Part shown: positions 9,188 to 16,544 of the stretch, piece by piece
Numbering within the stretch: position 1 is the stretch's first letter
Layout: every line of letters starts with the position of its first letter
Assembly (NCBI GenBank): GCA_030345135.1
Contig: CP128386.1
Coordinates: forward strand, 2,197,261 to 2,261,260
Source of the DNA: Chitinophagaceae bacterium DXS
Lineage (GTDB): Bacteria > Bacteroidota > Bacteroidia > Chitinophagales > Chitinophagaceae
Length of the DNA: 64,000 nt
Direction of reading: 5' to 3'
The notes under the pieces: model-generated
What the model was told of the DNA's origin: nothing
The model's input: only the letters and a program-made list of their open reading frames with translations
Database searches by the model: none
Position numbers and translations under genes: made by a program

Positions 9188-9709
9188 TTGAAAAAGATAT
9201 ATTTATCGTACATCGTATTTACCATCTTCCTTTTAGGCCTTACGTCGTGCATACCATTATTTCGCCCGAGTGGGACAAAAGCCACAACCACTATTTACAT
9301 CTCTAACCCAGAGTATAAACAGCAAATAGGTTTTCCTGCGCGCGTAACGGGAATAAGTCCCGGTATACGTATTTCTGTTAATGTTTCGGTGGTACCGCCA
9401 GGTGAACCTGGCTATAGGTATTCCACGACAACCGTAACTTATATGAGTGCGGATATCAACACGAAAATGCTGTCCTCTTTTCCTGTGGACATACAGGTTC
9501 CTCAAAGCGGCGCTTATGAGGTTTCAGTTTCATTAACAAGCCTGGATTGCACCTGGGCTCAATCAGCAGCGGCCTGCACTTTAGTAGCTGGCAACGGAGG
9601 AATAGCAACGCGCAAACAATTTGTAATGCGCAGAGTATTTTCATTGAGAACAGAATCGGTATTTTTCTTTACGACCTATGCCGACAAATATTCAGAATCA
9701 TGTTGTTAA
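9188..9709 (+). CDS. Hypothetical lipoprotein
   Basis: A 173-residue protein starting at TTG 9188 (no in-frame ATG gives a signal). The N-terminus MKKIYLSYIVFTIFLLGLTS followed by Cys is a convincing lipoprotein signal, which supports the TTG start. The mature protein is beta-rich with a Pro/Gly-containing middle (SVVPPGEPGYRY) and five further Cys toward the C-terminus (LDCTW, AACTL, ESCC). No known domain was recognised. The frame overlaps the next lipoprotein's longest frame but ends 10 bases before that gene's probable ATG at 9720. The two are therefore likely co-transcribed and may act together at the envelope. Confidence 0.6.
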   Translation: MKKIYLSYIVFTIFLLGLTSCIPLFRPSGTKATTTIYISNPEYKQQIGFPARVTGISPGIRISVNVSVVPPGEPGYRYSTTTVTYMSADINTKMLSSFPVDIQVPQSGAYEVSVSLTSLDCTWAQSAAACTLVAGNGGIATRKQFVMRRVFSLRTESVFFFTTYADKYSESCC

Positions 9710-9719
9710 AAAGAAAATC

Positions 9720-10535
9720 ATGAAAAAAATAGTCTACATAATTACCATTTCCCTGGTAAGTTCGTTTTTTGCGTGTAATAAACACGGCAATATATCAACA
9801 GCAGGAAAAACTGAGAAAGACTCGCTAAACAGTTTAGAGCCGTTTGTTACGGTTATCATAAACAGTCACCAAAACAAATATGGAGATTTCGGCAGTGCAG
9901 GAAATGTCGCAGCAACCTTTCCATTATCCTGGAATATCAATTCGGTAGCGATGGATGGCTATCAGATACAACCAAACACCAGCACATCTTTTTTTAGTAC
10001 TACTGATAGTAAGGATACATCTTTTGAAAGAAAATTGGCTTCTTTTGTTGGAAACAAAGTAACGGTCTCCATTAATGGAAATGGTGTAGAAAATATACCG
10101 GCAATTCCTGCAATAAACTTTATTGACATCGAGAAATCATTTGGTGATGATTTCAGTGTCTCTAAATCAACAGGTGCTTCACTGAAATGGGATATCAGAA
10201 AGCTGATTGCCATACCAGATGGAAAAAATCTGCGCTTACAAAGTGATCCAATCAATATTCCAAATCAACCCGCAGGCATAAGAACTTATATCCTGATGGC
10301 CCCATTTCTTTTAGAAACAATTCCAGATTCATCCAGGGCTCAATATTTCGAAGTCCCTGCTGGCTCAACAACATTTACAATCCCCTCAACTGCTTTTGAC
10401 AAATACAAGGCAGGCGAGTTTGTCAATATAAAAATTGCATCTGCGTCAAATGTAACCGGAACCGTAGCAAGCCGGACACTTACTGTAGGATCTGTAAGCG
10501 TGACGGACATAGATGGCGTTACAGTAAAAAAATAA
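9720..10535 (+). CDS. Hypothetical lipoprotein
   Basis: About 271 residues from the ATG at 9720. An earlier in-frame ATG at 9678 overlaps the preceding gene and would bury the signal, so 9720 is preferred. The N-terminus MKKIVYIITISLVSSFFAC is a lipoprotein signal with Cys 19. The mature part is beta-rich, with repeated TV/VT strands near the end (SNVTGTVASRTLTVGSVSV), suggesting an adhesin-like or carbohydrate-binding fold, though no family is recognised. It follows the 9188 lipoprotein closely in the same direction. Function unknown. Confidence 0.7.
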   Translation: MKKIVYIITISLVSSFFACNKHGNISTAGKTEKDSLNSLEPFVTVIINSHQNKYGDFGSAGNVAATFPLSWNINSVAMDGYQIQPNTSTSFFSTTDSKDTSFERKLASFVGNKVTVSINGNGVENIPAIPAINFIDIEKSFGDDFSVSKSTGASLKWDIRKLIAIPDGKNLRLQSDPINIPNQPAGIRTYILMAPFLLETIPDSSRAQYFEVPAGSTTFTIPSTAFDKYKAGEFVNIKIASASNVTGTVASRTLTVGSVSVTDIDGVTVKK

Positions 10536-10674
10536 ACAAGGCACCAGACTGGTAAGAAAATTTCGGATACAGTTATATCATCTCTGTCATCAGCAGTTAC
10601 AACAAAACAACTGAACCTTTTTGAACAAGGTCACATTACAAAGCACCGCCAAACATACCGTATTTATGCTTTTT

Positions 10675-10710
10675 AATGCAATAATGCAGGTGTTCCTGCA
10701 CTATTGCATT
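10675..10710. repeat. Long hairpin upstream of the TIR-like/TPR gene
   Basis: AATGCAATAATGCAGG and CCTGCACTATTGCATT form a 16-bp stem with one mismatch and a 4-base loop. There is no T run after it on the plus strand, so it is not a standard terminator. It ends 40 bases before the ATG of the next gene and could be regulatory or a small palindromic repeat. Confidence 0.55.
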
Positions 10711-10750
10711 TGTTCGGGCCATTTATTAACTTACTAATAAATTGTCCGGT

Positions 10751-11968
10751 ATGAAAACCTGCTTTATTATTTCTCCCATTGGACAGGATGGCTCCGATAT
10801 AAGAAAAAATGCCGACGACCTTTTCGACCTGATCATACAGCCGGCACTTGAAATTTTTGATTTCAAAGTTATAAGGGCCGACAAGTTACTGACCGTATCC
10901 GCCATTAATGACGACATTATTAACTACGTCCAAAACGCGGAGTTATGTATTATTGATTTAACCGACCATAATCCAAATGTATTTTATGAATGCGGCAGAA
11001 GGCACGAAACAGCCCGGCCATATATTCATATCAAAAGAAAAGGCGAACAGATCCCGTTTGATATATCCGGGATAAGAACCATTGACTATGATCTTTCTGA
11101 CGGCAGAAAGATCCGGGAATCGATTGACAGCCTGAGAAAATTTATTACTGAACTGGAAAACACCGGCTACTCTTCACAATCATCAACATTTTCTCTCAAT
11201 ACACTTGCAACAACGCTTACCCGCATAGAGCGGAAGCTGGACAATCTTTCTACAAACGGTGCCCCTTCAGTCGCACCAAAGGAAAGTAAAACAGAGGCAG
11301 GTAGTCCGTATCGCGTTTATTGGGATGCGCTGGATTCAGGCGACTATCAGAAAGCCACCAATGCCCTCAAACGCTTTATGAACATCAATTACGATTCAAG
11401 CCTGCACCTTGATCTGTGCTGCAACCTGACCGATGCGTTTGAGCCGTCTGCCGTAGCCGTAGCGAGACAAATACTGGACACAAAATTCGAGACGTTGAAA
11501 ATGTCAATCGTTGCAATCGCGCTTGATTCACTTACACGGTTTTATGGCGATGCGATGGCTATTGATGAGCAGTATGATGCATTGAAAGCTTATATTGAAA
11601 AAGCTTTGCAGGCCAGTCAGAATGATGTTGACAAAGGCTCTATCTACAATGTTTACGCGAATCTTGAATATACAAAGAAGAATTATCTGAAGGCATTGGA
11701 TTATCAAAAGAAAGCAGTGGAATTCTATCCGAATTCATCTGTGCTACATTATAATCTTGCACGCATATATGATATTCTCGGCAAGCAGAAAGAAGTGATT
11801 GAAACAATTGACAATTATGTGTATGTAGTCTCTAATCAGGGAGAGGCCATCAAGAATGAAGATATCCGCTACCTCAATTATGCCAAGAGTAAGTATGAAG
11901 AAGCGAAGATGATGGATCAGGCCGCGAAAGTTGATGCATTAATTGCAGCGAAGCAGGCTGCGAAGTAG
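10751..11968 (+). CDS. Nucleoside 2-deoxyribosyltransferase/TIR-like domain protein with C-terminal TPRs
   Basis: About 405 residues from the ATG at 10751 (a TTG three codons earlier is less likely). Residues 1-140 form a Rossmann-like domain beginning CFIISPIGQDGSDIRKNADD, with AELCIIDLTDHNPNVFYECG at residues 63-82 and Glu 80 in the position typical of the catalytic Glu of nucleoside deoxyribosyltransferase and TIR folds. A Ser/Thr-rich linker (about 140-185) leads to a helical C-terminus with tetratricopeptide-like repeats (clear around 285-350, NVYANLEYTKKNYLKALDYQ). This domain type is used as a sensor or NAD-cleaving effector in several bacterial immune systems, but here it stands alone with no nucleotide cyclase or nuclease next to it. 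A role in signalling or defence is only a suggestion. Confidence 0.65.
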   Translation: MKTCFIISPIGQDGSDIRKNADDLFDLIIQPALEIFDFKVIRADKLLTVSAINDDIINYVQNAELCIIDLTDHNPNVFYECGRRHETARPYIHIKRKGEQIPFDISGIRTIDYDLSDGRKIRESIDSLRKFITELENTGYSSQSSTFSLNTLATTLTRIERKLDNLSTNGAPSVAPKESKTEAGSPYRVYWDALDSGDYQKATNALKRFMNINYDSSLHLDLCCNLTDAFEPSAVAVARQILDTKFETLKMSIVAIALDSLTRFYGDAMAIDEQYDALKAYIEKALQASQNDVDKGSIYNVYANLEYTKKNYLKALDYQKKAVEFYPNSSVLHYNLARIYDILGKQKEVIETIDNYVYVVSNQGEAIKNEDIRYLNYAKSKYEEAKMMDQAAKVDALIAAKQAAK

Positions 11969-12015
11969 GTTCGCCTGATATTTCCTTAAGCCTATTGCGC
12001 GGACAAGGGAGTGTT

Positions 12016-13056
12016 TTACTTTCCCTTTTTCTCCAACATCTTACTTTGTACTAAACGCAAAGCCGGTTCAAACTGTTCTGACCGCATGGCATTTAATGCA
12101 TCGTTAAACAACGCAATGCCATAATAAAACTGCCCTTCACTGGTGGCTACATCAAATTTTCCCGAACGGGCTAATGCTCCTATATCTGCCATTGTAAAAT
12201 GTAATGATTCCGGATTTGATCCTATTATTCCGGAGACAGCTGTATTTGCCAATTGAAACATCATTATTGCATAAACAATCCGGCAAATCTGCCGCATCAA
12301 AAAGAAACGCGCACGATTGTAATCATTTAAAGCTTCTCCAAAATAAGCCTCCAGCAAAGCATTTTCCTGTGCCGCACCGTTCGCAAAAGAAATAGCAGCG
12401 ACAGACAGATCAACGTAACGGTCATTTGCAAATGCCGCGTCCCAATCCACGATCCGGATATGTTCTCCATCAAATAAAATATTGTTGGGATTAAGATCAT
12501 TATGACTGGCAACTTTATCAGTATCGTGCCATGGATAAGCGCGGTTAACCTGTTCGTAATAACAAAATGTTTCATCAAATGCAGGGGCGGCAAAAACCGC
12601 AGAAGCTGAAGCTTTGATTTTTTTGATAAGTTCGTTTACCAGGCCCTGCATATCGCCCTGCTTCTTAAACACAGGCATATCGTGCATTTTACGTACAAGC
12701 TTTCCCATTGCCTGTGCCAGCGACACCGGATCGGCAAAATGCGCTCTCACTGGTTTTGCATCAATGAATGCACTGATACTGATGCCTTGTGTATGATCTG
12801 CGTAAAAAATCTCCGGGGCAATACCTGCAGCTGCAGCAATTTTGTTCATTGCATAAATATCCTCTTCTCCTGGGGTGTCGAGCTTTAAAACGTACGATTC
12901 TCCATTCACCACAATTCTGTAAACAATTGCGCCAGACAACCCTCCTTTCAACAAAAAAACAGCGCTTGCCTCCTGCCCAAATGTTGCCTGTATAATGCTT
13001 GCTACCAACGTCGCTTTATCAGCGGGAATGATTGAACTGGTGCATCCGGTTTCCAT
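12016..13056 (-). CDS. Phosphotransferase of the aminoglycoside/choline kinase (APH) family
   Basis: A 346-residue protein with the protein-kinase-like APH fold. The catalytic loop is SHNDLNPNNILF (about residues 182-193), containing the HxDxxxxN pattern, and the metal-binding motif is IVDWDAAF about 10 residues later. The N-terminal lobe has the Gly-containing LLKGGLSGA and the Lys-containing SYVLKLD. The family phosphorylates small molecules (aminoglycosides, choline, ethanolamine, homoserine, macrolides); nothing here fixes the substrate. It lies 21 bases downstream of a MarR-type regulator and reads in the same direction, so the two are probably one operon. Resistance should not be inferred from the family name alone. 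Confidence 0.8.
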   Translation of the reverse strand: METGCTSSIIPADKATLVASIIQATFGQEASAVFLLKGGLSGAIVYRIVVNGESYVLKLDTPGEEDIYAMNKIAAAAGIAPEIFYADHTQGISISAFIDAKPVRAHFADPVSLAQAMGKLVRKMHDMPVFKKQGDMQGLVNELIKKIKASASAVFAAPAFDETFCYYEQVNRAYPWHDTDKVASHNDLNPNNILFDGEHIRIVDWDAAFANDRYVDLSVAAISFANGAAQENALLEAYFGEALNDYNRARFFLMRQICRIVYAIMMFQLANTAVSGIIGSNPESLHFTMADIGALARSGKFDVATSEGQFYYGIALFNDALNAMRSEQFEPALRLVQSKMLEKKGK

Positions 13057-13077
13057 AAGACAATAGTTTAAGTGTGG

Positions 13078-13494
13078 CTAATTACCTAACAAGTCTATTA
13101 GCGGCTTCAGATTTTTTGCTTTTTCATTTGAAATAATATCCCGGGCTGTTGCATTGGCCGTTTCCAGTGCATTGGCAAACAATTCCTTTCCCGTTTTTGT
13201 AAGCACGGCATAAGCAATGCGCCCATCCATTTCGTTGGATTCACGAGCAACGAGGCCGATTTTCTCCAGCGGCGCCAGCATTCGTGTAACAGCAGAAGCA
13301 GTCAGCCCGGTTTGTTCCGCCAAATCAATACGGCGAAGCTTGCCGCCTGGTGCCTGATGCAACAGGTAGAGCAGTGCAAAGTCGCTGAATCCAATACCGT
13401 GCATATTCAGCCTGTCGAAACGACGTGAAATAATTACCTGCGCCTTTGCAAGGTTTAGCAACAGCTTTAATGAGTTATTTACGATAGTTGACAT
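13078..13494 (-). CDS. MarR-family transcriptional regulator
   Basis: A 138-residue winged-helix protein of normal MarR length. The recognition region reads LRRIDLAEQTGLTASAVTRM (about residues 56-75), followed by the wing segment with ARESNEMDGRIAYAVLTKTG (about 85-107), whose DxR pattern is the MarR signature. It is the first gene of a leftward pair with the phosphotransferase. A perfect palindrome, TTGAGTACTCAA, lies 4 bases upstream of its ATG and is a likely site for autoregulation. The inducing ligand is unknown. Confidence 0.9.
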   Translation of the reverse strand: MSTIVNNSLKLLLNLAKAQVIISRRFDRLNMHGIGFSDFALLYLLHQAPGGKLRRIDLAEQTGLTASAVTRMLAPLEKIGLVARESNEMDGRIAYAVLTKTGKELFANALETANATARDIISNEKAKNLKPLIDLLGN

Positions 13495-13498
13495 ATAA

Positions 13499-13510
13499 TT
13501 GAGTACTCAA
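13499..13510. promoter_or_regulatory. Candidate MarR operator palindrome
   Basis: TTGAGTACTCAA is a perfect 12-base palindrome ending 4 bases before the marR-type gene's ATG (13494), a usual place for a MarR self-binding site. Confidence 0.5.
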
Positions 13511-13813
13511 TGATCTTGCAAATAAAAAATATTATTTTAAAATATTGATTTTTATTTTTGTTGAAAGAATTCCTGCAATGAAGGCTTAACTAAATTGGCT
13601 TAAAAATAAACCTCAAGAAAGAGGATTATGCTGTTTTGCATTAATTGGGCAGGCATCTGAGAGGCTTTTGTAACACGTTTTTGAAAGGGAGTATTCTTTT
13701 AAAGAATCGAAATAAATCATTACACAAATGAAAACTTTCACCAATACATCTTGGCACCAGGTACTATTGAAGGGATTGCATATTAAAATATGCAAGGAAT
13801 CCCCCTGATAAAT
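13511..13813. other. Intergenic region, 303 bases
   Basis: AT-rich near the MarR end. The only structure seen is the palindromic hairpin at 13772-13803. A 60-codon frame crosses the region but has no protein-like features. Confidence 0.5.
13772..13803 (-). terminator. Possible hairpin terminator
   Basis: TGCATATT and AATATGCA pair around a 2-base loop, extended by GGGAT/ATCCC after a bulge. It lies just after the stop of the leftward gene 13814-14749, but lacks a clear T run. Confidence 0.4.
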
Positions 13814-14749
13814 TTACTTAAAATCAAACAACGTAGCCGTAAACTCTCCTCGCTCCCGCTTTTTAAAGAGCGCTTTAAAGTTGCCTTTATAACGAATAAA
13901 CTTAGGAACAAGCAAGCCATTTATCTTCGTCATCTGCACTTCCATCTTTACATCAAAATCATATACGGCTGCATTATAGCTTAGGGAGTAACTACGCGCC
14001 AGTACCTGCATGTTTTTATAGTCGAACCAGGTGGTCATTTCATCAATAACAACATCATCTCTTCTGAACATCCCAAGGTCTTCTTTTGCTTTTACTGTAA
14101 ATACGTAAGCGTAATCACCGTTATAAGGAACATAGTCCAGGCGATAGTCATACAGCTTGTGAGCATTGTCGTCGTACAGATCCAATTTATTCCCGATAAA
14201 GGGAATTCCGGGAATTTTTTTTCCGGGATTGAAGAACAACATTTTCAATTGTTCTATGTGTTTATCAATTCCCCTTTTACCATCGGTGGAAATGGTACTG
14301 CCGTTAACAATATTGTTCTCACCACAAATCTTTTCTTTTGAAAAAAATAAACCGGCGAACATTTCACCGCTCATATAGTTAAAGTCACCATTGTTATCGA
14401 GCATATCGCCTGTTACCTGCTGATCCGTTACAGTTGTATACCGGCAGCCCTTTTCCCTGTGTTGCAAAGACTTGCTATTATAGGAGGCTGCCACTGCATT
14501 ATTCTTATCCAGCATACGAAGATTATTGTAAGCCGAATATTCAATGACGCGGAGATTGCGAAAAGCTTTATAGAAAGTTGTATCGTTTTTAATACGCTGA
14601 AGAACGCTTTTATAATCAAGGTTATTTCTTACAATTACGTCGGGAAGCCGATAACTTTTTCCTTCAAAAAAAATTGTTGTATCCTGAGCATATCCCACAA
14701 TTACCAGCAACATACATGCAATAGAAAAGAAAACCTTCATCTTTATCAT
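13814..14749 (-). CDS. Hypothetical secreted protein
   Basis: A 311-residue protein with a signal peptide (MIKMKVFFSIACMLLVIVGYAQ, cleavage probably after GYAQ); the start could equally be the second Met. The mature protein is mixed alpha/beta with many Tyr, Asn and Asp residues and ends in strongly charged segments (ALFKKRERGEF). It begins with FEGKSYRLPDVIVRNNLDYKSVLQRI, which resembles the region after a carboxypeptidase-like regulatory domain seen in other Bacteroidota exported proteins, and in general plan resembles the gene at 57322-58551. No enzyme motif was found. It stands downstream of def, separated by an inverted pair of family B repeats. Confidence 0.72.
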   Translation of the reverse strand: MIKMKVFFSIACMLLVIVGYAQDTTIFFEGKSYRLPDVIVRNNLDYKSVLQRIKNDTTFYKAFRNLRVIEYSAYNNLRMLDKNNAVAASYNSKSLQHREKGCRYTTVTDQQVTGDMLDNNGDFNYMSGEMFAGLFFSKEKICGENNIVNGSTISTDGKRGIDKHIEQLKMLFFNPGKKIPGIPFIGNKLDLYDDNAHKLYDYRLDYVPYNGDYAYVFTVKAKEDLGMFRRDDVVIDEMTTWFDYKNMQVLARSYSLSYNAAVYDFDVKMEVQMTKINGLLVPKFIRYKGNFKALFKKRERGEFTATLFDFK

Positions 14750-14780
14750 TTAATTTAATCAATCAAAACCCGTACCCGAG

Positions 14781-14889
14781 GACGTTATACGTTTTAAGTT
14801 ATACGTTGTACGTTTTTCAGAGCGAAGTTGATGCGACTCTAAAATCCGGGCTTCGACGTATAACGTATAACTTACAACGTAAAACGTTA
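14781..14889. repeat. Repeat family B, head-to-head pair after def
   Basis: Left arm 14781-14818 (units like ACGTTATACGTTTTAAGTTA) and right arm 14854-14889 (ACGTATAACGTATAACTTAC) are inverted copies of one degenerate unit around a 35-base spacer. The right arm starts inside the def stop codon (14887-14889). Confidence 0.75.
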
Positions 14890-15465
14890 CTTAGCGAATG
14901 TCATCTTGTAATCAACCCTTACCTTTCCTTTGCTGATATCATTCAATTTACCCTGCAGCATTTTTTTACGCAGAGGTTTTAAGTAATCTATGAAAAGCTT
15001 ACCTTCTATATGATCATATTCATGCTGAATAATGCGTGCTGTTAATCCATTGAAGGTTTCTGTATGGGGTTCAAAGTTTTCATCGACATATTCCAATGTT
15101 ACAGTTTCAGGACGCATAATATCTTCCCTTATTTTCGGAATGCTCAGGCAGCCTTCGTTGTAGCTCCACTCCTCGCCCTCCAGCTCAACAACATGCGGAT
15201 TGATAAAAACACGCTTAATGCCCGGCTCGTCAGGGTATTGCCCTTTCTCATCATTTTCCTGATTCTCAAAGATCTGAGCGCTATCCATAACAAAAATGCG
15301 GATGTCGCGGTTAATCTGCGGTGCGGCAAGGCCAACACCGTTACTGGCGTACATGGTTTCCCACATGTCAGCGATCAATTTCGCCAGATCTTTATAATCA
15401 GGGGTAATATCCTTTGCTACTTTTCTTAACACTGGCGCACCATAGGCTACTATCGGTAAAATCAT
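14887..15465 (-). CDS. def: Peptide deformylase
   Basis: A 192-residue enzyme that removes the formyl group from the N-terminal methionine of new proteins. The three metal and active-site motifs are present: GVGLAAPQI (about residues 43-51), EGCLSIP (about 114-120, Cys is a metal ligand) and QHEYDHIEG (about 156-164, two His ligands and the catalytic Glu). Length is within the family range, with a short insertion rich in charged residues (FENQENDEKGQYPDEPG). It is a single gene; the stop codon merges with a family B repeat, and a -7 box lies 68 bases upstream of the ATG. Confidence 0.96.
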   Translation of the reverse strand: MILPIVAYGAPVLRKVAKDITPDYKDLAKLIADMWETMYASNGVGLAAPQINRDIRIFVMDSAQIFENQENDEKGQYPDEPGIKRVFINPHVVELEGEEWSYNEGCLSIPKIREDIMRPETVTLEYVDENFEPHTETFNGLTARIIQHEYDHIEGKLFIDYLKPLRKKMLQGKLNDISKGKVRVDYKMTFAK

Positions 15466-15533
15466 ATCTGTAAATAATTGAAATATATTATCTTAAACTA
15501 TTCCTATTCAACTCTATACCATTGAATTGCCTG

Positions 15534-15541
15534 CAAAGATA
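15534..15541 (-). promoter_or_regulatory. -7 box for def
   Basis: TATCTTTG on the minus strand matches TAnnTTTG. No TTG stands 19 bases further upstream. Confidence 0.45.
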
Positions 15542-15564
15542 GCACTTTACGAGAAGCTTTAAGT

Positions 15565-15752
15565 TAAACCACAGAGACAGGACGGCACAGCGAACAGCTT
15601 CCTAATGGACAATTGACATTTGAAAATTGAAAATGAACGGCGGCGAGTAATGCAAGCTTTAAATTAATCCAGTACGTATTGAGCTTCCGAAATATGGTAA
15701 ATCAACGCCGTGTATCGTTATTTTCGCCCTGTCTCCGTGGTTCCCAAAAACC
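15565..15752. repeat. Repeat families D and F between def and tetR
   Basis: 15565-15600 (CCACAGAGACAGGACGGCAC) and 15722-15752 (CCCTGTCTCCGTGGTT) are inverted copies of family D. Between them, 15605-15637 carries the family F unit (GACAATTGACATTTGAAAAT). Confidence 0.6.
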
Positions 15753-15778
15753 GTTTATAAAAAAATATCTCCAAAAAT

Positions 15779-15808
15779 TTGGAAACTTAACACTGTAAAC
15801 TATTTTTG
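15779..15808 (+). promoter_or_regulatory. Complete Bacteroidota promoter for the TetR gene
   Basis: TTG (15779-15781), 19 bases, TATTTTTG (15801-15808). The ATG follows at 15827. The proposed operator 15787-15799 sits between the two boxes, so repressor binding would block the polymerase. Confidence 0.75.
15787..15799. promoter_or_regulatory. Candidate TetR operator, copy 1
   Basis: TTAACACTGTAAA is a near-palindrome of the form TTnACAnTGTnAA, and matches 16481-16493 at 12 of 13 positions. Confidence 0.6.
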
Positions 15809-15826
15809 TATCGAATTATTAATTCA

Positions 15827-16462
15827 ATGGGAATAGCCGAAAGAAAAGAACGACATAAAGAAGACATTAAAAAGCGTATCCTGGAAGCAGCAAAAGAGTT
15901 GTTTTTGGAAAAAGGCTTTGAGGCTACTTCCATGCGGAATATTGCGGAAAAAGTTGAGTTCAGTCCTACAGCATTATACCTGTATTTCAAGGAGAAGAAT
16001 AACATTATTTACGCATTGCACCAGGAAGGGTTCAGAATGCTGGCTTCAAAATTCCAGGTGCTCGCAATGGTCTCAGATCCGATGGAAAGGCTGAAAGCGA
16101 TGGGCCGCATATACATGCAGTTTGCTATGGAAAACAGTGATTTCTATGAACTCATGTTTATTATGAAAGAACCATTGCAATACCTGGAAGGTTGCCCGGA
16201 CGAAGATTGGCAGGAAGGCGAAAAAGTTTATCATGCATTATACAACACCATCCTCGAGTGCCAGCAAAAGAGACTTTTTTCGAATATCGAAGCACACGGA
16301 CTTTCTTTAATGATCTGGAGCACAATGCACGGACTTTGCACTATGAAAATCCACGGCCAGCTGGATCATATGACATCGAATAAAAACATATTACCGGAAG
16401 TGGAATCAAAAATTGACTATGTATACGAAACATTCATAGCTGTGCTGGAACGGATGGCCTGA
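15827..16462 (+). CDS. TetR/AcrR-family regulator of the efflux operon
   Basis: About 211 residues from the ATG at 15827; a TTG seven codons earlier lies on the promoter and is rejected. The N-terminal helix-turn-helix domain is typical: RILEAAKELFLEKGFEATSM, then IAEKVEFSPTALYLYFKEK (about residues 15-57). The C-terminal ligand-binding domain is all-helical and unassigned. The gene sits directly upstream of, and in the same direction as, a tolC-adaptor-pump set. The same 13-base near-palindrome occurs in its own promoter and in front of the tolC-like gene, strong evidence that it represses itself and the pump. Confidence 0.92.
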   Translation: MGIAERKERHKEDIKKRILEAAKELFLEKGFEATSMRNIAEKVEFSPTALYLYFKEKNNIIYALHQEGFRMLASKFQVLAMVSDPMERLKAMGRIYMQFAMENSDFYELMFIMKEPLQYLEGCPDEDWQEGEKVYHALYNTILECQQKRLFSNIEAHGLSLMIWSTMHGLCTMKIHGQLDHMTSNKNILPEVESKIDYVYETFIAVLERMA

Positions 16463-16480
16463 TTTTTTTTGCCCCTTAAC

Positions 16481-16493
16481 TTAACAGTGTAAA
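16481..16493. promoter_or_regulatory. Candidate TetR operator, copy 2
   Basis: TTAACAGTGTAAA lies 52 bases before the tolC-like ATG and repeats the near-palindrome of the tetR promoter with one change. A further partial half-site, TTAACACTG, follows at 16499-16507. Confidence 0.6.
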
Positions 16494-16544
16494 CTAAATT
16501 AACACTGAACATTTAATTCGCTTTAAACCAAAAATTTCAATGAA

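Larger units (their letters stand above)
15466..15826. other. Intergenic region between def and tetR
   Basis: Holds the def -7 box, two short family D stretches (15565-15600, 15722-15752), a family F stretch (15605-15637), and the complete tetR promoter with its operator. Confidence 0.7.

Noticed and set aside
12016-13494. Aminoglycoside resistance cassette
   Set aside because: The kinase fold is broad, and no mobile element or resistance-specific motif is present, so only a general phosphotransferase call is made.
10751-13494. Multi-gene defence island
   Set aside because: Only the TIR-like/TPR gene fits; neighbours are lipoproteins and a MarR-kinase pair, with no nuclease, helicase, cyclase or methylase.
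13613-13795. Leftward 60-codon frame between the MarR gene and the secreted protein gene
   Set aside because: No signal, domain or promoter, and it ends in the hairpin region; likely chance.
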